DNA of 36,905 nt. Origin: Rhodovarius crocodyli. Its GTDB lineage: Bacteria > Pseudomonadota > Alphaproteobacteria > Acetobacterales > Acetobacteraceae. Below are positions 26,102 to 32,769 of this stretch, one piece after another. The translations under genes were made by a program, and so were the position numbers. Position 1 is the first letter of the stretch; the number at the start of each line of letters is the position of its first letter. A model generated the notes under the pieces. That model worked only from the letters and a program-made list of their open reading frames with translations, did no database searches and was not told the origin of the DNA. Location of the stretch: positions 1-36,905 of the forward strand of contig CAMDJV010000037.1 of the NCBI GenBank assembly GCA_945901085.1, in the 5' to 3' direction.

Positions 26102-26871
26102 ACCCCAAAACCATCATCATCACCGGCGCCTCACGCGGCCTGGGGGCGGCGCTGGCCCGCGCCTGGGCCGCCCCGGGCACGCACCTGGCGCTGATCGGCC
26201 GAGACCCAGCCGCCCTGGCCCAAACCGAGGCCGCCTGCCGCGCCGCCGGCGCGCAAACCCGCTCCGCCCTGCTCGATGTGCGAGACGCCGATGCCCTGGC
26301 CCGCCAAATCCTGGCCTGGGATGACACAACGCCCTTTGACCTCGTGGTGGCCAATGCCGGCATCACCAGCGGCACCCGCCCCGATGGCGGGCTGGAGGGC
26401 CATGCCGCCGCCAGCCGCGTGCTGGCGGTGAACCTGCAAGGCGCGCTCAATCTGGTCGAGCCGCTGCTCCCCCGCCTGCTGGCGCGCCGCCACGGCCGGG
26501 TGGCGCTGGTCTGCTCGGTGGCGGCCTTCCGAGGCCTGCCGGACAGCCCGGCCTATTGCGCCGCCAAGGCCGGGCTATGGGCCTATGGCGAGAGCCTGCG
26601 CGCCTTGCTGGGGCCGCAGGGCGTGGGCGTCACCACCATCGCGCCCGGTTTCTTCACCAGCGCGATGAGCGATCGTTTCACCGGCAACCACCCCCTCAAA
26701 CTGGGCACCGAGGCCGCCGCGCGGCGCATCACCCAGGCCATCGCGCGCGACGCCGGACGCTGCATCTTCCCCCGCCGAATGGGCTTAGCCCTCCGCCTGC
26801 TGGACCTCCTGCCAGCCGCCCTGGCCGACCGCGCGACGCGGCGCTTCCGCTTCAAAATCCAACCCGACTGA
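26098..26871 (+). CDS. Short-chain dehydrogenase/reductase (SDR)
   Basis: 257 aa classical SDR. Cofactor motif TGASRGLG (9-16), NAG (86-88), catalytic S140 in LVCSVAAF and Y153-x3-K157 in PAYCAAK. The basic residues after the glycine motif (R34 in LIGRDP) suggest NADP(H). The ATG overlaps the stop of the kpsC-like gene, so the enzyme is translated with it and may act in capsule or lipid-acceptor synthesis (inference). The C-terminal segment (about 225-257) is basic and hydrophobic (RRMGLALRLLDLLPAALADR), seen in SDRs that associate with membranes. Its last 20 bp overlap the convergent nnrD gene. Confidence 0.9.
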   Translation: MNPKTIIITGASRGLGAALARAWAAPGTHLALIGRDPAALAQTEAACRAAGAQTRSALLDVRDADALARQILAWDDTTPFDLVVANAGITSGTRPDGGLEGHAAASRVLAVNLQGALNLVEPLLPRLLARRHGRVALVCSVAAFRGLPDSPAYCAAKAGLWAYGESLRALLGPQGVGVTTIAPGFFTSAMSDRFTGNHPLKLGTEAAARRITQAIARDAGRCIFPRRMGLALRLLDLLPAALADRATRRFRFKIQPD

Positions 26872-27691
26872 CCAGCACCTGCCGCAGCGCCGGCTCCAGA
26901 TCCTCAGCAGTCAGATGCGGCCCCGCCGCCACGCCCGCCGCGCCATGCAGCCACACCCCGGCGCAGGCCGCCTCAAAACACGGCATGCCCTGCGCCAGCA
27001 AGCCGCCGATCATCCCCGCCAGCACATCGCCAGCCCCCGCCGTGGCCAGCCAAGGCGGGGCATTGCCATTGATGGCGGCGCGGCCATCGGGCGCGGCAAT
27101 GACTGTGCGCTGCCCCTTCAGCACCACCACCTGCCCCGCGACGCGGGCGGCGGCCGGCGCATCGGGCGCATCGGGGAAAAGCGCCTCAAACTCCCCCACA
27201 TGCGGCGTCAGCACCGCGCTTCCGGGCAGGGGCAGGCCAGGGGTCAGGCTGGTCAGCGCATCAGCATCGAGCACCACCGGCCGGCCACTCCCCAGCATGG
27301 CCAGCGCCGCCGCCCTAGTGGCCTCACCCCGCCCCGCCCCGGGGCCAATGACGCAGGCGCTCAGCCGGGGCTCGGCCAGCGCCGCCGCCAGCCCCCCGGC
27401 CTCGGCCAGCATAATGGCGCTGAGATGGGCGGCATGGATGCGCAGCGCCGCCGCCTCGCCCATCAGGGTCACAATTCCCGCCCCCACCCGCAGCGCTGCC
27501 CGCGCCGCCAGCCGCGCCGCGCCAGTGGCAAATTCCGGCCCGCTCCAGACCAGACAGGCGCCCCGACAATATTTATGGCCATCCACCGCCGGCTCCGGCC
27601 AGGCATCGCGCCATAGCGCCGGGCCATTCTCCAGCAGTTGCCCAGACCACGCTGCCTTCACGCCGCGTGGCCCAGCCATCCTTGAGGGCAT
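26852..27691 (-). CDS. nnrD: ADP-dependent NAD(P)H-hydrate dehydratase (YjeF C-terminal family)
   Basis: 279 aa repair enzyme that dehydrates damaged NAD(P)HX using ADP. Motifs: HKYCRGACLVWSG (39-51), FATGAARLAARAALRVGAGI (54-73), LDADALT, LTPHVGEFEALFP, VVLKGQRTVIAAPDGRAAIN, and the ribokinase-like catalytic loop WLATAGAGDVLAGMIGGLLA. In many bacteria this domain is fused to the epimerase NnrE; here only the dehydratase half is present. An in-frame stop (TGA) lies just upstream of the ATG at 27691, so no N-terminal epimerase has been missed. The start could also be at 27679, which has the better upstream AAGG. It lies 31 bp after the conserved hypothetical gene. Confidence 0.9.
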   Translation of the reverse strand: MPSRMAGPRGVKAAWSGQLLENGPALWRDAWPEPAVDGHKYCRGACLVWSGPEFATGAARLAARAALRVGAGIVTLMGEAAALRIHAAHLSAIMLAEAGGLAAALAEPRLSACVIGPGAGRGEATRAAALAMLGSGRPVVLDADALTSLTPGLPLPGSAVLTPHVGEFEALFPDAPDAPAAARVAGQVVVLKGQRTVIAAPDGRAAINGNAPPWLATAGAGDVLAGMIGGLLAQGMPCFEAACAGVWLHGAAGVAAGPHLTAEDLEPALRQVLVSRVGF

Positions 27692-27722
27692 GGATCAGCG
27701 TTGTCGCCGCAACGCATCATGC

Positions 27723-28112
27723 TCAGCCTTCCACCTGATGCACCACAAAGCTGTGCATGGCCCCTGCATCATCACGGATGGAGACATATTCCCCCGGCAC
27801 GAAGGCATGGTCGCCCAGGCGATACCCCGCCTCATCATCGCGCGTGGTGCTGGCGTCATAATCAAACGCCCAGGTCGCCCCCTGCGCGCCGCCGGGCTTA
27901 TGGATGAGCTGGCCATGCCGGTCCGCCTCACCGGCCCAGAAGCGCCGCACCACGCAATGCGGCCGGGTCTCCTTCCAGCGCAGCGGGTCGATATGCCCAC
28001 GGCCATCCAGCGGTGCACGGAAGGAATAACCGTGCCGGTCACTCCCCTCCGGGAATTCCGCGCAGCGGGCGAGGTGCAGGGTGATGTGTTGCAGCGTATC
28101 GGGCGATGTCAT
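27723..28112 (-). CDS. Conserved hypothetical protein
   Basis: 129 aa, no named family recognised. The ATG at 28112 has AGGAG at 9-10 bases. The protein is soluble, with no signal or membrane segment, and rich in His, Asp, Arg and aromatic residues: ITLHLARCAEFPEGSDRHGY (10-29), YSFRAPLDGRGHIDPLRWKE (29-48), then CVVRRFWAGEADRHGQLIHK and a C-terminal DHAFVPGEYVSIRDDAGAMH. The pattern suggests a small beta-rich domain. It is 31 bp upstream of nnrD on the same strand, so the two may be co-transcribed. Confidence 0.75.
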   Translation of the reverse strand: MTSPDTLQHITLHLARCAEFPEGSDRHGYSFRAPLDGRGHIDPLRWKETRPHCVVRRFWAGEADRHGQLIHKPGGAQGATWAFDYDASTTRDDEAGYRLGDHAFVPGEYVSIRDDAGAMHSFVVHQVEG

Positions 28113-28200
28113 GGCGATGTCTCCTGCCCGCAGCATAGGCCGGCCCGGCAGCGCCGCTTTGCGCCATATCAAATTGCCCTCGCATGGGCCATGATGGCGC

Positions 28201-28809
28201 ATGCGCACCGTGGAATTTGTCGTGGCCGTGCTGCTGCTGGAACTGACGCCGGGGCCGAACATGGCCTATCTCGCCGCCCTCTCGCTCACCCGGGGCCGAC
28301 GCGCCGCGCTGGCCGGGGTGGTGGGTGTGGCGCTGGGGCTGGTCACCCATGCGGTGCTCTCGGCGCTGGGAATGGGCGCGCTCGTCGCTGATTCTCCGCT
28401 GGTTTACGAGGTGCTGCGCTGGGCCGGGGTGGCCTTCATGCTCTTTCTGGCCTGGGAGGGATGGCAGGGCGCCCAGGACAGCGCGGCGGATGAGACCGCC
28501 ACGGCCTCACCCGGCCAATTGCTGCTGCGCGGCTTCATCACCAATGTGCTGAATCCCAAATCCATCCTGTTCTTCGTCGCCGTGGTACCGGGCTTTCTCA
28601 CCGCCCAGGGCAACGCCACGGCGCGGCTGGCCGTGCTCGGCGCGCTCTATGTCGGCATAGCAACCGCGGTGCATATCGCCATCGTGCTGCTGGCCGCCGA
28701 ATTGCGGCCCTGGCTGCTCGAGGGCCCGCGCAGCCTCTGGGTCCGGCGCGGGCTCTCACTGCTGCTGGCCGGGGCCGCCGCCTGGCTGGCCTTCAGCACC
28801 AGTCGTTAA
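28201..28809 (+). CDS. LysE/RhtB-family exporter
   Basis: 202 aa, six membrane segments, the usual length. The family motif LTPGPNMAYL (15-24) ends helix 1, followed by LTRGRRAALAGVVGVALGLV; the second motif is GFITNVLNPKSILFFVAVVP (about 111-130). These proteins export amino acids (lysine, homoserine, threonine, leucine) or their analogues. It is divergent from the conserved hypothetical gene (88 bp between) and its last 4 bp overlap the convergent reductase gene. Confidence 0.93.
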   Translation: MRTVEFVVAVLLLELTPGPNMAYLAALSLTRGRRAALAGVVGVALGLVTHAVLSALGMGALVADSPLVYEVLRWAGVAFMLFLAWEGWQGAQDSAADETATASPGQLLLRGFITNVLNPKSILFFVAVVPGFLTAQGNATARLAVLGALYVGIATAVHIAIVLLAAELRPWLLEGPRSLWVRRGLSLLLAGAAAWLAFSTSR

Positions 28810-29825
28810 TCGATGGCGACCACCAACTTGCCGAAATTCGCCCCATTGAGCATGCCCATAAAGGCCGCCGGCGCGTTCTCCAGCCCCTGCACAATATCCT
28901 CGCGCGCGCGCATCCGCCCCGAGGCGATATGCCCCAGCATCTCAGCCCGGAATTGCGGATAGCGCCCCCAGCCGGTGTCGCTCACAATAAAGCCCTGCAC
29001 CCGCAGCCGCTTGCGCACCACAGGCCCAAGATTGGGGCCCGGCGGCGCGCCCTTGGCATCGGCACCCGGCGCCTCATTATACTGCGCCACCATGCCGCAC
29101 ATCACCATGCGGCCGAAATCGCGCAGCCGCGGCCAGACCGCCGCCTGCACCGCACCGCCGACATTTTCCCAATAGACATCAATGCCCTCGGGGCAGGCCT
29201 CATCGAGTTGCTGATTGAGGTCACCGCGATGATCCAGGCAGCGATCAAAGCCCAGCTCATTCTCCACAAAGGCGCATTTCGCCGCCCCGCCGGCAATGCC
29301 GATCACCTTGCAGCCGATGATCCGGCCCAATTGCCCCACCACCTGGCCCACCGCGCCCGAAGCGGCGCTGACCACCATGGTCTCGCCCTTCTTGGGCATG
29401 CCAATATCCTGCAGCCCCACCCAGGCGGTGAGCCCCGGCATGCCCAGCAGCCCCAGATTCTGCGACAGCGGCACCTCGCCCGGCGCGATATGCCGCAGCC
29501 GCTCCGGCGCCACCACCGAATATCGCTGCCAGCCATAGCCACCCAGCACCGTATCCCCGGCGGCAAAACCGGCGGCGCGGCTGGCCACCACCTCGCCCAC
29601 CGTCTGGCCCTCCATCACCGCGCCCAACGCCACCGGCGCGGAATAGCTCTTCGCGTCGCTCATCCGCCCGCGCATATAGGGGTCGAGGCTGAGAAACCGC
29701 GCGCGCACCAGCACCTCGCCCTCACCGGGCTGCGGCATCGCGGTTTCCACGAATTCGAAATCATCCGCATTGGGCGCGCCCACCGGCCGGCGGCGCAGCA
29801 AAATGGCTTGATTCATCTCAGTCAT
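28806..29825 (-). CDS. NADP-dependent medium-chain oxidoreductase, CurA / leukotriene B4 dehydrogenase type
   Basis: 339 aa, zinc-free MDR. The N-terminal catalytic domain has LSLDPYMRGRMSDAKSY and VMEGQTVGEVVASRAAGF; the Rossmann domain starts at VVSAASGAVGQVVGQLGRII and continues GCKVIGIAGGAAKCAFVENE; VYWENVGGAVQAAVWPRL is also typical. These enzymes reduce the C=C bond of alpha,beta-unsaturated ketones or aldehydes with NADPH. An AGAGGA site precedes the ATG at 29825; the ATG at 29816 is an alternative. It is divergent from the VOC gene (41 bp between ATGs), and its stop overlaps the lysE stop. Confidence 0.93.
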   Translation of the reverse strand: MTEMNQAILLRRRPVGAPNADDFEFVETAMPQPGEGEVLVRARFLSLDPYMRGRMSDAKSYSAPVALGAVMEGQTVGEVVASRAAGFAAGDTVLGGYGWQRYSVVAPERLRHIAPGEVPLSQNLGLLGMPGLTAWVGLQDIGMPKKGETMVVSAASGAVGQVVGQLGRIIGCKVIGIAGGAAKCAFVENELGFDRCLDHRGDLNQQLDEACPEGIDVYWENVGGAVQAAVWPRLRDFGRMVMCGMVAQYNEAPGADAKGAPPGPNLGPVVRKRLRVQGFIVSDTGWGRYPQFRAEMLGHIASGRMRAREDIVQGLENAPAAFMGMLNGANFGKLVVAID

Positions 29826-29866
29826 GGCGGTTGTCCTCTGTTGATTTGCCGGGCAGGCTACGCCGC

Positions 29867-30253
29867 ATGGAAACGCCCCGCTACAGCATAGATCATATCC
29901 ATTACCGCACCCTCGACCCCGAGGCCGCCGCCACCTTCTGGCGTGACGTCTTCGGCGCCACCGAGAAGGGCCGCGTCATCAATAACGGCCGGCTTCGGGT
30001 GATGTTCGACCTGGGTGGCCTCGCCATCTTCGTCGAGGAAGTCCCCGCCGGCACGCCCCCAACCCCGCCCCCTGCCTTCCTCGGCCTCGAACATCTGGCG
30101 CTGACCGTCACCGATATGGACGCCGCCGTGGCCGATCTGACGGCCAAGGGCGCCACCCTGGCCAAGCCGGTCAGCAGCCCCCGCCCGGGCATTCGCATCT
30201 GCTTCGTCAATGCGCCCGATGGGGCGCAGGTGGAGCTGGTGCAGCGCGGCTAA
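29867..30253 (+). CDS. VOC (glyoxalase/bleomycin-resistance) family protein
   Basis: 128 aa, two beta-alpha-beta modules. The first begins with IDHIHYRTLDPEAAATFWRD (8-27), with the metal-ligand-type histidine in DHIHYR; the second begins at GLEHLALTVTDMDAAVADL and ends with DGAQVELVQ, whose glutamate is the usual last metal ligand. The pattern resembles lactoylglutathione lyase-like and methylmalonyl-CoA epimerase-like proteins; substrate unknown. The start at 29867 is set by the fold boundary; the upstream frame is short and basic. Its stop overlaps the convergent JmjC-type gene by 4 bp. Confidence 0.88.
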   Translation: METPRYSIDHIHYRTLDPEAAATFWRDVFGATEKGRVINNGRLRVMFDLGGLAIFVEEVPAGTPPTPPPAFLGLEHLALTVTDMDAAVADLTAKGATLAKPVSSPRPGIRICFVNAPDGAQVELVQRG

Positions 30254-31455
30254 ACCGCCGCCTCCAACAACCCATCCCGCCGCAGCCGCCGCATGAACTC
30301 CAGCGCCCCCTCGCCCAATTCGGCGGCGGTGGCGCCATCGGTCAGCGGCCCCAGCCACGCCGCCTCATGCGCGGCCAGGGCAATTTCGCCGCAGGTCCAG
30401 TGCAGGCTGGCCTGGCCATCTGGGGTGATGGCCAAATGGTGGTGCATGCCATCCGCCAGCCGCATCGGCATATCTTCGGTCAATTCCGCCAAAAACAGCC
30501 CGCGCGCTGGCAGCGGCTGCCGGTCATGCGCCAATTGGTTGAGCAGCAGCAACGACAGCCGCTCCCCATGCTCAGCCGTGGCGAGGCCGCGCAGCTTTTC
30601 CGCCATGGCCTCCAGCAGCCCGGCCAGCCCCTCGGGCTCGGCCAGGCGCCAGGTGGGAACGGCCTGGCGCAGCGGCGTATTGGCCACCTCCTCGCTATCG
30701 ATGAGGCTGCGCAGCGCCTGCGCCCAGCTGGGTTCCAGCAGGCCCACGGTGATATGCAGCGAGGGCTCGCCCGGCTCCGTCGATGCATCATGCATCACGC
30801 CGCGCGGGATATAGAGCGCGTCGCCGGGCTGCATCATCACCAGATTCGGCTCGCCCTCGGGCGCAATATGGCCCGGCCAGGGAGTGCGGCGCGTGGGGTT
30901 TTCCACCGCCTGCCCATCCCATACCCGCCAGCGCTTGCGCCCGGATACCTGCAGCACCAGCACGTCATGCGTATCGAAATGGCTGCGAAAACCCTGCGCC
31001 TGCGGCGGGGTGAGGTAAATATTGGTCTGGCAGCCATGCAGGAACAGCTTTTCCAGCCCCCGGCAGAACCGCCCCAGCGGCGGATGCGTCTCATGGAACT
31101 GGCTGGCCACCAGCGAGGCGCCGGCATCGAAGCGGCGCAGCAGCCGCGGCAAATCCACCCTTCCATCGGGCAGGGTGAATTCATGCTCTGGCACGGCCGC
31201 GCTGCCCTCGCGGCTGTCATCGGCCATTGCAATGCGCGGGGAGCGGGCGCCATCCGTGCGCAGATAGGCATCAAGCACGGCAATGTTCAGCAGATCAGCA
31301 TAGCGCGCCACGCCGCCGCCGGAAAAATGCCGCCAGGCCGTGCCCTCCCGCAGCGCGAGCACGCTCTCCAGCGGCATATCACCAAAGGCGCGGGCAAAAG
31401 CCTCCTCCATGATGGAGGCCTCGGCCGGAGGCGCTGGCATCAACGTCTCGAGCAT
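30250..31455 (-). CDS. JmjC / cupin_4 Fe(II)/2-oxoglutarate oxygenase, RoxA (YcfD)-like
   Basis: 401 aa, similar in length and layout to bacterial ribosomal oxygenase YcfD/RoxA, which hydroxylates an arginine of ribosomal protein L16. The cupin core holds the iron triad H159 and D161 (SHFDTHDVLVLQVSGRKRWRVW region) and H222 (YIPRGVMHDAST). A likely 2-oxoglutarate-contacting basic residue is K174 or R175. The N-terminal region contains LHGCQTNIYLTPPQAQGFRS, and the C-terminal about 130 residues form the helical or winged-helix part used for dimers and substrate capture. It begins 6 bp after the repeat protein gene at 31462-31971, without a strong ribosome binding site, so translation is probably coupled. 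It could modify L16, but the operon suggests the repeat proteins are its substrates. Confidence 0.9.
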   Translation of the reverse strand: MLETLMPAPPAEASIMEEAFARAFGDMPLESVLALREGTAWRHFSGGGVARYADLLNIAVLDAYLRTDGARSPRIAMADDSREGSAAVPEHEFTLPDGRVDLPRLLRRFDAGASLVASQFHETHPPLGRFCRGLEKLFLHGCQTNIYLTPPQAQGFRSHFDTHDVLVLQVSGRKRWRVWDGQAVENPTRRTPWPGHIAPEGEPNLVMMQPGDALYIPRGVMHDASTEPGEPSLHITVGLLEPSWAQALRSLIDSEEVANTPLRQAVPTWRLAEPEGLAGLLEAMAEKLRGLATAEHGERLSLLLLNQLAHDRQPLPARGLFLAELTEDMPMRLADGMHHHLAITPDGQASLHWTCGEIALAAHEAAWLGPLTDGATAAELGEGALEFMRRLRRDGLLEAAV

Positions 31456-31461
31456 CGGCGC

Positions 31462-31971
31462 TCAGTATCCGCGCCGGCCCCGGCCGGGGCCATCCGAGGG
31501 GTCACTATCGTTCAAGCCGGTGCGGTAACCGCGATAGCCGCCATAGCCGCCATAGCCGCCCCGGCCCCGGCCCGGCCCGTCATTCGGGTCACGATCGGTG
31601 ATGCCGGTGCCGCGATAGACGCGGCTGCCGCCCCGGCCATTGCCGGGCCCATCATTGGGGTCTGCATCGGTGATGCCGCTGCCGCGATAAACGCGCGCAC
31701 CACCCCGGCCATTGCCAGGGCCATCATTGGGATCGGCATCGGTGAGGCCTGTGCCACGATAGACGCGCGCACCACCGCGGCCATTATTCGGCCCATCATT
31801 GGGGTCAGCATCGGTGATGCCAGTGCCGACGGGCGCGACATAGACGGGCTGCACCGGAACGCAGGCGGCAGTGCCCAATGTGGCGGCGCCAACAGCGCTC
31901 ATGCGAACGACTAGGCGCCGACGGCCAAGCTTTTCGTCATTATTGGCATTATTTTCATTATCGTTGTTCAT
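31462..31971 (-). CDS. Secreted/lipoprotein-like DxDPNDGPG repeat protein A
   Basis: 169 aa, family not recognised. The hydrophilic Asn/Asp-rich head (1-15) is followed by a Tat-like signal, LGRRRLVVRMSAVGAA, that ends in a weak lipobox (GTAAC, C37). From about residue 49 the protein is five tandem repeats, mostly 24 residues long: G-[TS]-G-[IL]-T-D-x-D-P-N-D-G-P-G-x-G-R-G-G-x-R-V-Y-R. The last two copies diverge (a GGYGGYGGY insert, then NDSDPSDGPGRGRRGY). The spacing of acidic residues (D-x-D-x-N-D-G) recalls calcium-binding loops but is not a canonical EF-hand. The ATG at 31971 has a GGAAA upstream. The gene lies 6 bp ahead of the JmjC-type oxygenase gene and 116 bp behind paralogue B. Confidence 0.82.
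   Translation of the reverse strand: MNNDNENNANNDEKLGRRRLVVRMSAVGAATLGTAACVPVQPVYVAPVGTGITDADPNDGPNNGRGGARVYRGTGLTDADPNDGPGNGRGGARVYRGSGITDADPNDGPGNGRGGSRVYRGTGITDRDPNDGPGRGRGGYGGYGGYRGYRTGLNDSDPSDGPGRGRRGY
31480..31827. repeat. 72-bp tandem coding repeats of protein A
   Basis: Five in-phase copies of a unit encoding [TS]G[IL]TDxDPNDGPGxGRGG, the first three at 72-bp spacing with nearly identical DNA (for instance CCATCATTGGGGTC recurs on the plus strand). The near identity suggests recent duplication; copy number may vary. Confidence 0.85.
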
Positions 31972-32087
31972 CGGTTTCCAGCCCCTGGACGTAAATGCGC
32001 TTTAAGCAGGCCGGCGCGAAAATCTCAACGCTTCTCATGCGCAGTGCCGGCAAGGTGAGCGTGCCGCAGCCATGGCCGCGGCTGAGG

Positions 32088-32435
32088 TCAGCGCCCGCGC
32101 CCACGGCCAGGGCCGTCGCTGGGGTCACTATCGGTCACGCCGCTGCCACCGCGATAGCCGCCCCGGCCCCGGCCTGGGCCGTCATTGGGGTCGCTATCGG
32201 TCACGCCGCTGCCACCGCGATAGCTGCCGCGGCCGCGGCCCGGGCCGTCATTGGGGTCGTTATCGGTGACCCCGCTGCCACCGCGATAGCCGCTCCGGCC
32301 CCGGCCGGGCCCGTCATTGGGATCGCGATCGGTGACGCCGGTCGTCGAGCCTCGGCCAGCGCCTACGCCATCACGGGGGTCACTATCGGTGGCACCACGG
32401 CTGCCACGGCCCCGGCCCGCTGCGTCATTGGGGTC
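32088..32435. repeat. 66-bp tandem coding repeats of protein B
   Basis: Four clean copies at 66-bp spacing plus two shorter degenerate ones towards the signal peptide. On the plus strand each clean copy contains TCACGCCGCTGCCACCGCGA or a one- to two-base variant. Confidence 0.85.
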
Positions 32436-32585
32436 ACTGTCGGTCGTGCGCTGGGCCTGCGCATCGCCCGGCGCGGCCGCACCGGCAGCGCCCATACCGG
32501 CCATGGCGGCACCACGGTTGATCACCAGGCGGCGCGTCAGCCGGCCCTTTGCCGCGGCATTTTTCCCCGGGCTATCCTCGGACAT
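32088..32585 (-). CDS. Secreted DxDPNDGPG repeat protein B (paralogue of A)
   Basis: 165 aa. The hydrophilic head (MSEDSPGKNAAAKG) leads to a Tat-type signal, RLTRRLVINRGAAMAGMG, then AAGAAAPGDAQAQ with a plausible signal peptidase I site after AQA. The mature part is six repeats, TDSDPNDGPGRGRGGYRGGSGV at its cleanest (22 residues, 66 bp). The two N-terminal copies are eroded (TDSDPNDAAGRGRGSRGA; TDSDPRDGVGAGRGSTTGV). GGGAGG precedes the ATG at 32585 by about 10 bases. It is same-strand and upstream of repeat protein A, with the same head-signal-repeat layout, so the two arose by duplication or share a building block. Unlike A it has no lipobox, which predicts a soluble periplasmic or secreted form. 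Confidence 0.82.
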   Translation of the reverse strand: MSEDSPGKNAAAKGRLTRRLVINRGAAMAGMGAAGAAAPGDAQAQRTTDSDPNDAAGRGRGSRGATDSDPRDGVGAGRGSTTGVTDRDPNDGPGRGRSGYRGGSGVTDNDPNDGPGRGRGSYRGGSGVTDSDPNDGPGRGRGGYRGGSGVTDSDPSDGPGRGRGR

Positions 32586-32712
32586 GGCACAACACCCTCC
32601 CTGATGTGGTAATCACGAATGTCGATGACACCAAAGACCTGATCAAGCCTTTCCCACGAAAGCCTATGCCTGGGCGTCCTTACAATCCCGCAATCCAAGA
32701 CCGCCCGCAATC

Positions 32713-32741
32713 TTGCAAAGAATTATGTGCAAAACAATAAT
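32713..32741 (+). promoter_or_regulatory. Candidate sigma-70 promoter for the SapC-family gene
   Basis: TTGCAA (32713-32718), 17-base spacer, AATAAT (32736-32741): 4 of 6 and 5 of 6 matches to TTGACA/TATAAT at the ideal spacing. The predicted start lies about 20 bases before the ATG at 32770, and AGGA (32761-32764) sits inside the short leader. The whole 184-bp divergent region is AT-richer than its surroundings. Confidence 0.6.
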
Positions 32742-32769
32742 ATGCAAATCAGCCAATCATAGGAAAACA

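Noticed and set aside
26556-28391. 611-codon plus-strand frame
   Set aside because: Runs through the SDR gene in another frame and antisense to nnrD and the conserved hypothetical gene; no domain is recognisable.
30367-31914. 515-codon plus-strand frame with Ala/Ile/Gly repeats
   Set aside because: Antisense to the JmjC-type oxygenase and repeat protein A. Its repeats merely mirror the 72-bp coding repeat; it has no ribosome binding site or known motif.
31480-32435. Regular repeats that could be mistaken for a CRISPR array
   Set aside because: Units are contiguous, in phase with protein repeats and without unique spacers; no cas genes are present.
31995-32612. Plus-strand frame with alanine-rich, hydrophobic repeats
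   Set aside because: Mirror of repeat protein B. The minus-strand reading has a Tat-like signal and a good ribosome binding site, so that strand is the coding one.
32549-32740. 63-codon plus-strand frame before the SapC-family gene
   Set aside because: It begins antisense to the signal region of repeat protein B, crosses the likely promoter and has no ribosome binding site.
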